A stretch of 64,000 nucleotides of DNA, from contig JAPTOF010000006.1 of the NCBI GenBank assembly GCA_028554755.1, positions 986,501 to 1,050,500 on the forward strand, given 5' to 3'. Below, in pieces: positions 23,488-35,955 of the stretch (position 1 is the stretch's first letter; every line of letters starts with the position of its first letter). A model generated the notes under the pieces. The model was given only the letters and a program-made list of their open reading frames with translations, was not told the DNA's origin and did not search any database. This DNA comes from Cordia subcordata (lineage: Eukaryota; Streptophyta; Magnoliopsida; Boraginales; Cordiaceae). Both the position numbers and the translations under genes were made by a program.

Positions 23488-24076
23488 TGTTTGGAACTAT
23501 TTTCAAAAATAGTTTTTGAAAAAAAAAACATAAAAACTTATTTGGAAACAGTTGTTTTTTAAAATTATTTTTGAAAATTGTTTTCAAAAAAGTGTTTTTA
23601 AAAACAAAAAATAGAAAACTCAATTTTATTGTTTTCATGTGTTTTTGACATGTTATTTTAAAAAAGGTAATTTTATTATTTAATTATTTTCCTTTCCCAA
23701 CCTACCCCACCCTCACCCAACTCTTCAGCCCCACCCAACCCCACCCAACCTACTCCCAACTGCCAGCCCCACCCATCCCTCACCCTTGCCCTCACCCCAA
23801 TGCCTACACAACCTCTTACTTTTAAAACACACACATATATAAGTGTATATATATACATATGCACATATATGTACAAATATATGTTTATTAGAGGAGAAAA
23901 AATTAAATATAAAGGAAAAAATGGTGTAATGGCCTTTTTAATGTAAGATAAAAAATAAATTTATTTTCCATCTAAACAAATTTTCTACTCTTTTGTTTCT
24001 AAAAATTATTTTTAAAATTATTCTGTAAAACTATTTTACAAAACAAAAAAAATAAGAACACTTCCAAACAGGCCCA
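23488..24076. repeat. Foldback element, hAT-MITE-like
   Basis: Left end GTTTGGAACTATTTTCAAAA and right end with ttttacaaaacaaaa...CACTTCCAAACAGGCCC form an imperfect inverted repeat, with stem-like phrases ttttcaaaaa/tttttgaaaa between. The centre (23695-23820) is a C-rich run of ccaccc units followed by (at)n near 23835-23880. No coding sequence. Confidence 0.45.
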
Positions 24077-24279
24077 TTATATATGTTAGGCTTGATCTTG
24101 CGGGAAAAAATGGCATAATATCAAATCTGTCCAGGGTGAGAGATGATTACTTATAATCTCTTTGAAGTTCATGGAATCTCGAGTTGGGACGGCAAATGGG
24201 GCGATCAATTCTCAAGTTTTAGGAGATATTTTCACTTATCTTGTGCTATTTCCAATATTTTGAATACGATATGTACTTG

Positions 24280-26437
24280 AAGTCTAATTGAGATGGCCAA
24301 ATTCAAATTTACGTAAAAAAATGTATTTCCAAATTTAGGAAGAGAAAATGTGTTGTCATTGGTTGGTTAATGTCAATTTTCCATATCGTAGAGGTAGAGA
24401 ATGGTTGCCAACGCAAAATATTAATTAATCTTTTCCCTGGATTTGTTAAAAAAATAAAGAGGTACTCCAGAAACAACATTAATAATTAGATTAACTGTTT
24501 ATGTTGTATTAAAAGGATATAGGGGTCGTTTGGATTGACTTTTTTTAGAAGTGATTTTTTTAATAACTTTTGAGTAGGTAAAAATTTTGGCTTTTGAAGA
24601 AATTTTATTTGAGCTTTTTTATAGTTTCACTTTTTTTTGGAATCAAGCCAAATAATTATTGCAAAAACAATGAATTTTTTAAAAAAAATATTTTTTTCTT
24701 AAAAAACTAATTCAAAAAGGCCCATAACATATACCAAGAATCAGGAAGGCCTAACAACCCCAAGACAGCACTCCCATCTCAAGGGGCAAGGGCTATGTAG
24801 ATTTTCCCTATCCAAATTTCTTGACGAAGTTTAGTTTCTTGCTCCAACCATTAGACAAGGAAAAATATAATTAATTTGTACATTTAACAATATTATAGTT
24901 TCATTTAAAGTTGAGTTCAATGAATTTATACGCATTGTTATGCTTGTTTGGATTAGTTGCTTTTTTTTTTTCAGGAAAAAATATTTTTTTCTTAAAAAAA
25001 TTATATTAAATTTGCAATAACTATTTGATTTGACGTTAAAAAAAAAGTTGAAACTCTGAAAAAAGCTCAAATATAACTTTTTTTAGAAGTTAGAATTTTC
25101 AACTCCTTAAAAAAAGTTATTAAAAAAAGCGCTTTTGAAAAAAGTCAATCCAAACGAGCCCTAAGAATTGTATTTTTCTTTAGTCCGGATAAAATCATTA
25201 AAAGTTGATTTATCATTTGGATATTTAGCATTTATTTTTGTAAAAAAAAATTAATTACTTAGTACTGATTTTGCTGATAAGATGTTTTAAATTCATTCCA
25301 GAAGAAGATGGATAAGGAAGGATGTAGATACTGCTGCCAACCTATTAGCATAGGGCTTGTATTGATTTTTTTTTTCAAAAGAATTTCTTTTTATAAAAGA
25401 AGTATATTCTTTTAGAAATTAAAATTTTCTCACTTTTGAAAGAAATTGAATTTGAATTTTTTTTAAAAAATTAACTTCTTTTTAAAAATCAAACATAAAT
25501 ACTTACAGTTTTGTTAATTAAAAATGGAAAAAACTAATCCAATAGACTAATCAACTACAAGACAGGCAACAAGATGGTGTTTAACCCATCACCGAAAGCC
25601 AGTGTCCATGTCAATTACATCGTAACCACAATTCACACACGTCAATTACAACGTAATTCCAGAGGGGTTTTCGTTTTTGTTTTGTTTTTTTTTTTTCTTT
25701 TTGGGTTCAAACTTGCGAAGGAGTTAATTTCACCCTTTTGTGTTTGGAGATCTTATTTTAATTTTACTTCAATTTCTCATTCTCTCCTTACTTAATTATT
25801 CAGGGACTTTCTATTTTAATTTTTTTACAACAACTTCCTTACTTTTTGTTTTTATTTATTTTTTATTTTTAACATTTTTTATTTGTTTTGATCTGCATTG
25901 TCTAACTTTTAAAAAAACTTAAAGATTGTAGTAAAAAATATAACTAAGTTTGTAAAGTGGAGAATTATTTTTAAAATTTAAATTACAAATATATTTCGCT
26001 TTGTAGGTATGGAATGTAAAAGTAATTGTCGTGCGACAGACTTACAGACATGACATATTTACTTCTATTTTGGGGCTCTTCACCGTGATAGACCCAAACA
26101 ATTTACTAGAAAAAAGTGATCGACCTAAAGAGAAATTAAAAAAAAAAAAAAAAGTGACAGACTCACAGACATGACATATTTCTTTCCATGTTGTTACAGA
26201 TAATTTGTTGTTTTAAAATTTTCACAAATGATCTCTGTTGTATACTAAAAGTTTGATTTCACCTTTATTATTTTAAAGTGATGCATGTAGTTTTCAATAA
26301 AAAAAACAAATTAATTTGAATTTTTATTATCTTAAAAGTGATTCACTTAATTTTCAATATTTACCATAGATGCCATTTTTCTTCCTACTAACTGTTCTCT
26401 TAACATCATCGTCTTTTGAGGACTAAAATGGACTAGA
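24280..26437. repeat. Segmental duplication, copy 1
   Basis: This stretch aligns, diverged, with DNA 5-8 kb downstream: 24285-24340 with 29465-29520, 25345-25960 with 29525-30165, and 25985-26437 with 33911-34316. Shared marks include aagatggtgttt(a/g)acccatc, gtccatgtc(a/g)at(t/g)aca and cttttgaggactaaaatgg. Within 24340-25345 lie two foldback elements (about 24530-24726 and 24945-25160) that copy 2 lacks. The small frames here encode no recognisable protein. Confidence 0.7.
24530..25160. repeat. Two adjacent foldback elements of the GTTTGGATTGACTTTTT family
   Basis: One copy runs from cgtttggattgactttttt (24530) to aaaaactaattcaaaaagg (about 24722). A second runs from tgtttggattagttgcttt (24945) to aaaaaagtcaatccaaacg (25157). 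Relatives occur at about 25345-25552, 29525-29710, 45552-45775, 55622-55842 and 62863-63118. None has a reading frame. Confidence 0.6.
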
Positions 26438-26439
26438 AT

Positions 26440-28664
26440 CTATCTTGGTTTATTGATGATGTTGAGATTGGAAGCGTATTGGTTGATTTTTCTTTTATTG
26501 ATGATCCGGTAAAGAATCAAATAATCTTCTCGTTAATTTGTTTCGACGTATTTGACCTGCAAAATTAAAAAAAAATAGCACCAGTATGGTGCAGGCCAAA
26601 GAATCTCCTATGTCCAAGTTAGAATTTTGCTTTTAGGGTAAATTCAGAATGAAATAAAGGGTGCAAAATGAAGTTACTTTATTTGGATGTAGAGAAATCC
26701 TATTTATAATTTAAGGGTGAGGGACGCATGTCATCTCATACGGACGAATAGGTGGCCATCGGCCCGGCTAAGGGCATGGTCGGGAAATGCCCGTGAGAGA
26801 TCAAGTGGGCCTAATCTGGGGAGATCTTATTGAAAGGATCTCGATAAGGTAGGGTACTAGCCGATCCCCTATCATTAGCCTCCGTCTGGGGACGTGCCAT
26901 ATTGGGACGTTGCCAAATGCTTCCTGATCATCAGATCACATACTTTCGGATTTTTTGGGGCTCCTGGCACGTGACAACAAGTAAACTTGTTTTTGCACGT
27001 GCGTGCACAGTACTAAGCAATGCACTTGTCTACAGCAACAGCGTTTCTTGGAAACACATGACAGAGCCACCCTCTCATTCATGTCCTTTCGCCTAACCAG
27101 CGTTTTGGCACCATTTTTTTTAATTTCAAATCTCTTTAATTACAAGGTATAAATAGCGATTTACTATATTGTTTTATATTCTTTTACTCTTCACTTCCGT
27201 CATTCCTAAGTAGTTTTTCTTTGAGTTCAAATTCTTTTTCCTCCATCTCTGCTCCTCGTAGTTCCACTCTGTCACTCCTAGAGCATCTCCAGTGCGGTCA
27301 TCTCAGCAATTCTTTCCTTTTAAGGACTCGTTATCCCTTCCTCAAAAAGCCTTTCGTCTTCTATCTTTAGGAGCATGTGCCTTGAACCCGCTATTTAGTT
27401 TCTTTTCCTTTGATTATTTCTAGTGATATAATCTCCGCGTCCCTTTTTTTCTCTTCTCCTTCTCTCTTTCTGAGTATTTGATGTCGGGTACCCCTAGCCT
27501 ATCTAAGAATAAATAAGAGGACCCTTTGCCTCCTAAGTCTATTCCTGAGAATAAGTAGGGTTAGGGTTTCCCTTGACGTTTCTGATATATTCGACCTCTT
27601 AGACAATTTTGGGGCCACTGTTCCTTATAGCCTGATTCTCTTGAGGAGGCTTTGGCATTTAGCTCTGGTGACAACTTTGTTTTAAAATTTTATGGATAGG
27701 AACTCCGTCTAGCTAATGTCACTTTGCCTATGGATTATGACCAAAACATTATGCCTAGTAATGCAGTTGAAAACATAGAAATTCATTCCCTTGAGAATCG
27801 AGTAGTCAAGATTGATGAGATGTCCCAGAATAGTAAGCTTGTCGATTCTTCCGCCTTGGGTGAGAATCGACTATCAGGAGAGGAGGAGGCCGTGACATCT
27901 GATCGTGAGGGTACCGATAATGATACTAGGGGCCCTGCTGGGGATGAGGACGTAGGAGATGCTGATATAAAGGATGTCCCAATGGAAGAAGCTCGAGTGA
28001 TGACTAGAGCTGGTGTCCCATTTAATGCTTTGATTGGGGAACTGGTGCTGGACCCTAATATCTTGGAAAATATAATGCTCTATTAGAGGGTTCCTGAGGA
28101 TTGCATAGTCAGACTTCCCAATTCCCGAGACTATGCTTGTGAAGAGAAAGAGGGTGAAATCGCATTCTACAAGGATTTCTTTGCCATGGGTTTGAGGCTG
28201 CCCATTCTTGGGTTCATCTGAGACTACCTAAACTATTATGGCATTTTCCTAGCCAGTTATGCCCAAATGGTTAGGTCGTCCTTATCGAGTTGTACTTGTA
28301 TTTTAGGGCGAATAGGATCAAGCCCTCTGCTAACCTCTTTTGCTACATGTTCCCCCCTGCCCAGGATAAAGAAAAAGGTTGGTATTATATTGCAACGCGG
28401 AATCAGTGAGTGGTTATGAAGGGAAGGCTCTCTTCCCATAAGGGTTGGAATTATAAATAGATTTTCATAAGTTATCCCAGCCCATGGGGTGTTAATTTAG
28501 AACAGTCCCAGTTGGATGTTACATATGGGATCGGAAGAGACCCAACCAAGTTCCCAGGCTCACCCGAAGAAAAGAAGAAAGATATAATGCTATGAGGGAC
28601 ATGGGAATAGTCGAATAGACTTGTTTCTCAATTTCCAGGCCCCTGATATGGTCAAGGCCCCTGA
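26440..28664 (+). mobile_element. Relic of a gypsy-type element with gag-like N-terminal domain
   Basis: A promoter-like ggtataaatagcg sits at about 27145, followed by a long pyrimidine-rich leader. An open frame at 27724-28086 is acidic and unlike any enzyme; after a stop it continues as VPEDCIVRLPNSRDYAC...FYKDFFAMGLRLPIL (28088-28215). After a frame change it continues through recognisable pieces such as ANLFCYMFPPAQDKEKGW and SSHKGWNYK (near 28330-28455). This is the arrangement of the 'putative gypsy-type transposon' N-terminal domain of plant elements. Several stops and at least one frameshift show it is dead. The left edge (about 26440) is where similarity to the paralogous copy at 34316 ends. 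LTRs were not found, so its class beyond the domain is uncertain. Confidence 0.6.
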
Positions 28665-28775
28665 TTTGGTAGATAGAAGTTCATATATGCATTTTGCTGG
28701 AATTATTTGCATATTATGAAAAAGAAGACTTGGACCAGGAGTCAACAACATGTGCCATAAACTGAAGATTTCACA
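28665..28775 (-). pseudogene. 111-bp fragment of the SGT1 gene (exon 7 start plus intron 6)
   Basis: The plus-strand run from ttggtagatagaag through gcattttgctggaattattt to the cataaactgaagatttcac block matches 38672-38786 inside the SGT1 gene at most positions. It covers about 40 nt of the start of SGT1 exon 7 (the [14 protein letters not shown] codons), the 3' splice site and about 70 nt of intron 6. Because intron is included it came from DNA, not RNA. It directly abuts the gypsy-type relic. It cannot encode anything. Confidence 0.8.
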
Positions 28776-29459
28776 ATAAAAATTGGGTATACAATAAATC
28801 CTCCAGCCAATTATTATTGGTAGAAACGATTATTTCTAAATGTGTAGGTTTTATAAACTAAGTCTATCGGTTTTAAATATAAAAACCTCATAATCACAAA
28901 AGAAGTAGATAGCATCGAAGTATAATATAACAGATTTTTAAATAATGTTGCTACTGCAATAGTGATAGGGCAACTTACATATAATTATCTATTTTTGGAC
29001 AATAAATTTTATAAGCAATGATCTTGTCTTAGGTTTCTAGTAATAAATTTCCTATTCATGAATAACTACATCACTTTTCAATCAAATAAAATAAGACAAT
29101 TACGTTATTTAACCTTTACTAAAAAGTAAAACAATTTACAGACAACTATATAAAAGATTAATATAGACAACTTAATTAAAAGTTTCTCGAATTTAGAAAC
29201 TAGCTAACTATAATATCTTATACATTTTTTTGATTTGTTCAAAAATTTTTTTAAAAAAAGGTTTGGTCATCTCATTTATTTCATTAAAGGCACGAATGGT
29301 ACTTTATAAAGGTATTTAACTTTTTCATTAACTTTAACGTAAGAAAAGAGGGATCCAAAAAAGTTGAGAAAAAAAGAATTGAAGGATCAATTTGGTCTGA
29401 TAACTAAAACCAAGGGACCTCAATATCTTTTTCTCATTTTGAGTAGGATATATACGTAA
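28776..29459. other. Intergenic, nothing recognised
   Basis: AT-rich DNA without exons. No match found elsewhere in the window until about 29460, where the second segmental-duplication copy begins. Confidence 0.3.
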
Positions 29460-30297
29460 ACCCTAATTTAGATGGAGAACTTCAAATTTATGTAAAAGAA
29501 TGCATTTCCAAATTTTGCTAGCTTAGGGCTTGTATGGATTAGCTTTTTTATAAGTATTCTTTTAGAAACTAAAACTGTTTACTTTTGAAAAAAAAAATTT
29601 AATTTGAATCTTTTTCAAATTTTTAGCTTCTTTTTAAAAATTAAGCATAAATACTTATTGTAAATTTTTTTTTATTTAAAAAAAAAAAAAACTAATCCAA
29701 CGGACCCTTAATCATTCAGCCGTGGTGGTGCACGTCCTTGTCAACAAGAAGGGTTACTTGGATCACGTACACAAATAAGATGGTGTTTGACCCATCCACA
29801 GAAGGCCAGGGTCCATGTCGATGACAACGGAACCACAATTCACGCGTCAATTACAATGTAATAACAAAAGGATTTTTTTTTTTTTCTGGGGTCAAAATTC
29901 AAAGGAGTTAATCTCACCTCTTTGTGTTTAGGGATCTTATTTTAATTTTACTTCGATCTCTCCTTACTTTAATTATTGAGGGACTTTCTATTTTGATTTT
30001 ATTAAAACAACTTCCTTACTTTTTGTTTTTATTTAATTTTTACTTTTTAACATTTTTTATTTATTTTAATATACTTTGTCTGGTAACTTTTAAAAAACCT
30101 TTAAAGCTTGCAGTAAAAATTTAACTATTATGATTAATTTTTAATTTAAGTTTGTAAAATTTACAATTATTTTACAACACGATAGTATTATCCAACTCAG
30201 GAAGAGCTTGTTAAGTTGAACGTGGCAAATCCTGAAAAACTGCCATAGCAGCTCGCGCTTATGTATGATAATTGTGGCTTGGTATATATATAAAATA

Positions 30298-31060
30298 CTA
30301 GTCTAACACCCGTGCTACGCGAGGGTTGTAAAATATATTATTAGTTTTTCTACAAAATAGAATTTTTACATTACTAAACATTGTTGTCAAATTATATTTT
30401 AGGAATTAAATGAATTTGGATGCGTATAGAAATTAAGACATTAAGAATACCAATATTTACAATAATGACACATTGTATTATGTAAAATATACAATACAAA
30501 AGTAAATAGAATATATTAATGAAACAAAACAATTATCTATGACAAATTTTGAAAGATTTCCTTGCGTACACCATTTTCATTTTTGTTGGGATGCAATCTT
30601 TTCTCATCATGAATTAAAATTTTCAATCCCTTTTTCCTTGTAACTCTAGAAACAGCAACGTACAGTTGTCTATGAGTGAATACGGATCGGGATAGGTATT
30701 ATTCAACAGTTGAGAGTGATGGACACTGACTTTTATTTATCGTTTTTGCATACAAAACAACCAATAGAAATTGTTGTCTTTACAACTTAAAAGATAAATT
30801 CGAATCTGATGGGGTTAATACCATCCTTGAAAAGAAGACTTTGATCCTAAACTTTGTACCATTCATTATTTAAGCTTCAATAACATGCTGCCCCAATTAA
30901 GCAATAAATATAACCAAAAAAGCTACATATATTATAAGCATATATGTTAAAACCTCATTTCACAGAGATAGAAGATTTTATACAAATCTAAAAGGAGAAA
31001 AAAAGCACCATAAATCTGCTCACCACTCAGGAGGTAATCCGTATATTTATATATACACAT

Positions 31061-31092
<32 letters not shown>

Positions 31093-33792
31093 TATAAAAT
31101 AGAATTTATCTTTCTCTTGTAATACTAACGTCCTAATTCAATAATAGTTTTACCTCTATAGATGAGTTAAACTTAATAAACATATATCATCTTTTCTTTT
31201 TCCAAACAAAAATCTTTGTTTTCCCTTTTTTACTTTTTGAATTTAAGTATCCTATTTAATTACTGAAAATATTTCATAAGAAAAATTATTGTTATTAGTG
31301 GATAAGAACACTAATAATTTTATAGATTAGAACACACATAAAAAACACAAATAAATTGTGGAAGATAAAAAGTAAATGAAATATTAAAATGAAATCAGTG
31401 CATAGTATCAAGCCATTCAGGAATCAAGAAATACCCGCCACCAATTTTGCAATAAAAAGATTGTTTTGGAAGAAAGGATAGATACGATACCAAAGTTTTA
31501 AAAGAAGGCGAGAGGAACAAAATAAAATTAAAAGAATGAAAGATCTCTAGTGTGTAATGGCTTTTGTGGGTAAAAGTTTCACTGAAAAAATATATAATAT
31601 ATAATATAGGATCTGAATATAAAAAACATGTGAATAAAAAAGGCAATTTGTTGACATTAACCAAAACTCAAGTTACCATAAATAGCATTAGACGACAATG
31701 ATATATTAAGTAAATTGCACTAGTTTTCGATTATAGTAATAGAAAACAACTAAAATAGGTCACGATTTGATAACAATCAAATTGGAGAGTTACCATAGAT
31801 ATTTGCAATCAATCCAGATTGCATGTCATAACTCTTAGATGTAATATGTAAATATTAAAATAAATTAGTAAATTAATGTAAATCTCACTAAAATAAAACA
31901 AAATTATTTACTCACCAAATATAGCGGCTGATATCATTATAATGTAAGAGAGCCACATGGCAAAAAGACTCTAAGAATACTATTTGTGCAACACTTGTTA
32001 TTATTATATTGCACGGATTGTGAAATATATGATTGGTTTTTTTTTCTTAAAGTAGAATTTTTCTTTATATTACTAAACATTGCAATCAAATTATATTTTA
32101 AGAATTAAATGAAAGTGGATTTGTATAAAAATTAAGACATTAAGAATACCAATATTTACAACAATGGCACATTGTATTAAGTAAAATCTACAATATAGAA
32201 GTAAAGAGAGTATATTAATGAACAAAATAATTATTTATGACAAATTTTGAAATATTTCCTTGTATACAACGTTTTTAGTTTTGTTGGAATGTAATCCTTT
32301 CTCTATATATATACTACACCTATATAAAATATGACAAATTAAAAATTGAAAAGAAAAGTTAGAGTTTAGTGGATAGGTTTCAACTTATTGAAGAAAAAAG
32401 TTTAAAAAACTATAAAAATAAAAAATTATAAAAAATAGTTAAAAATAGATGTTAGGGCTTCCTCAATCTTCAAGCACGTTTTCCAAGAACAACCTTCCAC
32501 CTAAAGAAATTTGGATATGTAATGTGGTGCCTTTTACTTACATATTTATGTATTTTTATATGTGAGATATAGTTTCTAAATTTATTTATTTATATTTATA
32601 TATGTGTGTGGAATAATTGGTTGCTTTAAGTAAAGCAGAAATCAGCTGATTTACTGGGGTTTGAAATTTGGATATGTAATGTGGTTGAATCACTGTGTTT
32701 TTACAGTGCGAAATTGGTAACAATTGGCTTAAAAAGAGCATCATAAATCTAAAGGGAGAAAAGAGAAAAGGGAATTGAAGATGGAATTGAATTTTATAAA
32801 GAAAAATCAATTGAAATATGTAAAATAATAAGAATCATGGAAAAATTAATTAAAAAATTTAATAGGAAGAAAACAAAAATAATTCTAAATAGATAATTAT
32901 CATCATTACATCAGTTTTATTATCTTTATTTTCTATCTTTTAAAAGCGAACCCAAAAATCATTCATCTATCTAGCAAATGCATGAAATAAATTGATTTTA
33001 TTATAAACAAAAATAATTAAAAGGGATAGAGTCATGAAACTACCCAATAATTCTACAGATAAGAACACACATAAAAAACACAAATAAATTCTGAAAGATA
33101 AAAAGTGAACGAAATATTAAAATGAGATGAGTACTTAGATATCAAGCTATTTAGGAATCAAGAAATACCCACTACCAATTTGTAATAAAAAATTCGTTTT
33201 GGAAGCAAAGATAGATGTGACACTGATGTTTCAAAAGAAAACAGTTAACCGTGAGAGAGAAAATAAAATTAAAAGGTTGAAAGATATACAGTGTGTAATG
33301 GCATAAGCGGGTGAAAATTTTACTTAAAAAATACATAATATGTAATATAGAATCTGAATATAAAAAATGTATGAATAAAAAAGACAATTTGTCAATATTA
33401 ACCAAAATTCAAATTACCATAAATAGGATTATACGGTAATAATATATAGTAAATTGTACTAATTTTTGATAATGGTAAAAAATAATTAAAATAGGTCACG
33501 ATTTGATAACAACCAAATTGAAAAGTTACTATAGATATCTGTAATCAATCCAGATTGCATGTCATAATTTTCGGACGTAATATGTAAATATTAAAATAAA
33601 TTAGTAAATCAATGTAAATCTCACTAAAATAAAATATAGTTTTTACAATTAAACCTAATGTAAGAAAGTCACGTGACAAAAGAATGTTAAGAATACTATT
33701 TGTGCAACATTTATTATTATTATATTACAGAGGGTTCTTCTATATAATACAGTATAGATTGCAGAGGGTTCTTCTATATAATATAGTATAGA
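30298..33792 (-). mobile_element. Tandem (head-to-tail) Helitron pair, minus orientation
   Basis: Read on the minus strand the element starts TCTATACTATATTATATAGA at 33792 and ends ...GCACGGGTGTTAGACTAG at 30298. These are the classical 5' TC and 3' CTAG ends with a short GC hairpin just before the 3' end (ACCC..GC/GC..GGGT, two mismatches). The flanking bases are A (30297) and T (33793), as expected for insertion between A and T without target duplication. The element consists of two diverged direct copies, unit A about 30298-32012 and unit B about 32013-33792, matching along most of their length (for example 31325-31680 with 33055-33420). Unit B lacks the 3' terminal hairpin at the junction. 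The 5' terminus is itself doubled: gagggttcttctatataata occurs near 33730 and 33763. Confidence 0.8.
30605..30745 (-). pseudogene. Helitron helicase C-terminal remnant
   Basis: On the minus strand one frame reads TINKSQCPSLSTVE, a stop, then YLSRSVFTHRQLYVAVSR and VTRKKGLKILI. This is the last conserved part of the PIF1-like helicase domain of plant Helitron RepHel proteins (the INKSQGQ and FTHGQLYVAVSR motifs). The rest of RepHel is absent and the frame is interrupted, so unit A derives from an autonomous Helitron but is no longer one. Unit B lacks the motif. Confidence 0.8.
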
Positions 33793-34316
33793 TAATAGAT
33801 AGAAACCTAAATTATATATACCATCAACATTGACACCTCTTAAGTGATTAATACCTAGATGTAAAAATTATATATATATTTTTTTCATGAGCAAAAAAAA
33901 CAAAACCAGTTACAAATATTTTTCACCATGTAGGTGTGGAATGTAAAAATGATTGGCAGAAACTCTTGACCGTGATAGAGCTAAACAATTTACCCTAAAA
34001 AAAAGGAAAAATTTACCCTAAGAAAAAAAAGGTGATCAACCTAAACAAAATATGCCGTTACGAATGTAATTTGTTGTTTTCAAATTTTCACAAATGATCT
34101 CTTGATCTCTAATGTATGTTAAAAGTTTGATTTCACTTTTCCTATTTTAATTAAACGTAGTTCACTTAGTTTTCAATATAAAAAATGTCAATTTGGATCC
34201 TAATTATTTTAAAAATGATCCACTTAACTCGCAATATTCACGAAAGATGCCATTTCTCTTCCCACTAATGGATCTTCCTAACATGACCATCTTTTGAGGA
34301 CTAAAATGGAATAGAA

Positions 34317-35043
34317 TTTATATTTTCTATAAATATTAGAGATTAAGAGGACTCAAATTTTTTATTTTTCTTTTTCTTTTTTTTGTGCAAATATTGGAAA
34401 GCCAACACTTAACTTTTAAAATAATATGTAAAGATGAAAGTAACACTTTGTCGAAGTTTTGAATTCGTACGATGGAAAGCCCCGAGGGAGAGATGAACGA
34501 GGAATAATACCTTGTGGTCTAAGTTCTAGCATGCCTTCTAGAATATATAATTCAATTACGGAATAGATTTAATAATTTGTTTAATACAATTTATAATGGA
34601 TAATTTGCTTATTTTATTAAAACCTTTTTTTGGACTTTAAGTTAATTTCTTAAACTATAAAAATATTTAAAAATACCCATACAATAAAGAATTTGAGATC
34701 AGCAGAAGCTGCAAGTCATTCATTCATGTGTATGCTAGAGATGCCATAACAAGCACCATATGCATAGCATTTGGCCCAATTTTTTTTTTTTTCTTTAACT
34801 TTTTTTTGGCTAAGCAAGTGAGGGTTTTTCATTGATATTGACAGTGGAAAAAATATGTATGATCATATGCTACAGATTGGCAACCCCTATATAATTTTCT
34901 TTTCTTTCATGTTCCAAACACAAAAAATAACCGTATTTTCTCTTTTTGAAAGAATAGCCTGGAGGAACACTTGATGAGACACCCTACCTACTTTAACTTG
35001 AAAAGTCTTGTAATTAATTTGTTGAGCCTTACCATGTTGAAGT
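34317..35043. other. Intergenic, nothing recognised
   Basis: AT-rich spacer with T runs near 34780-34800; no exon or matched repeat seen. Confidence 0.3.
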
Positions 35044-35059
35044 AATAATGAAGCCTTCT

Positions 35060-35287
35060 GCCCCCAGGAGCATAGGTGAGTTGGTAAGTGGTAGGGTGGT
35101 AGGGTGGAAACAGCGCACTGACAGTGAGGATCAGTCAGTGTGTGGCGATCTTTCCATTGAAATATTGCGAGTATTCTTTGGATTTCACGCCGTTGGTCCT
35201 CTCACTGGTTGAAATTTGCTCGATTCTCTCTGCGCAGTTAAGTGGGAAAGGGTTCTCGCTTTAGTTAATTTTAAAAATAAAAATAAA
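35060..35287 (+). mobile_element. tRNA-derived SINE
   Basis: A 228-bp insert bounded by a 16-bp perfect direct repeat aataatgaagccttct (35044-35059 and 35288-35303). It starts with a tRNA-like head (gagcataggtgagttggtaa, resembling a polymerase III A box), is GC-rich for its surroundings, and ends in an A-rich tail (ttttaaaaataaaaataaa). Variable long target duplications plus an A-rich tail are the signature of LINE-mediated SINE insertion. A convincing B box was not located, and the family name is unknown. Confidence 0.75.
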
Positions 35288-35303
35288 AATAATGAAGCCT
35301 TCT

Positions 35304-35539
35304 TTTTTTTTTTTTCCCCCGATTGGCTCCCATGTTGATGATGTCTTGCTTGGAGTGATGTTTTGCGAGACCAAATAAATGGCCGGGGCTCGCAGTATCT
35401 CTTCTTTTTTTTTTTTTTTCCTCTTTTTTAACGTTTGTCATTCTAACTGAATGGGTAAATAAAAGTGCAACTAAAATTTAATTGACGTTTTCAAGTACCC
35501 TTTTTTTTATTTTATTACTTTGTCGGGTTAGATGCTATA
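35304..35539. other. Spacer with long T runs
   Basis: No gene. Contains T/C-rich runs near 35303-35318 and 35405-35425. Confidence 0.3.
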
Positions 35540-35955
35540 ACCAACTGCCAAAGCGTAGAAATACAACACTTTTACTTGGTTGTGAGTTTAACCAGCTAAA
35601 ACACTCATGTTCATGATAACTACTAGCAATGAGAGGTCCAACACCATAAACAGTGGAGTTGTACGATTTGGAGTGCGTAAACTTTGGTTTAATGCTTTGA
35701 GAGCTCTTGGTTCAAGGGCTTCATATGTGTTTACCAAGAGTCCAGAAGCTTTAGACATCTGACTTGAGTACGTACAAATAGTTTGTATGTCAAGCTGTCC
35801 TCAACAGTGGAGCCGGTGCTAAATGGTGCAACAGACATGAAGATTATGATGGAGAGTGAAGGTTGGTGAGGGAGAATCAGCTTTCCCCAGCTCCACCATC
35901 GAAACCAGATGGCCTGTTCCTGGAGAGGGATACAACACGATTGCATCATCCATGT
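35540..35955 (-). pseudogene. UGT88-type glycosyltransferase pseudogene
   Basis: A diverged partial copy of the gene at 17142-18566. The start region (35800-35955) matches residues 1 to about 50 of the intact enzyme ([17 protein letters not shown] is recognisable). It then jumps straight to residues about 190-281 (35540-35800; similarity over the YKLF, KASG and VNTYEAL region), an internal deletion of about 420 bp. Frames shift several times, and the C-terminal part with the PSPG box is missing. No product is expected. Confidence 0.85.

Larger units (their letters stand above)
29460..34316. repeat. Segmental duplication, copy 2 (interrupted by Helitrons)
   Basis: Homologous flanks at 29465-30165 and 33911-34316 match copy 1 at 24285-26437. 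Between them lie the Helitron pair (30298-33792) plus about 120 bp on each side that copy 1 lacks. Copy 1 is therefore an approximate, not a base-exact, empty site. Confidence 0.65.

Noticed and set aside
27724..28086. 120-aa open frame as an independent gene
   Set aside because: It runs, after stops and a frame change, into a gypsy-type gag-like domain, so it is part of a dead element.
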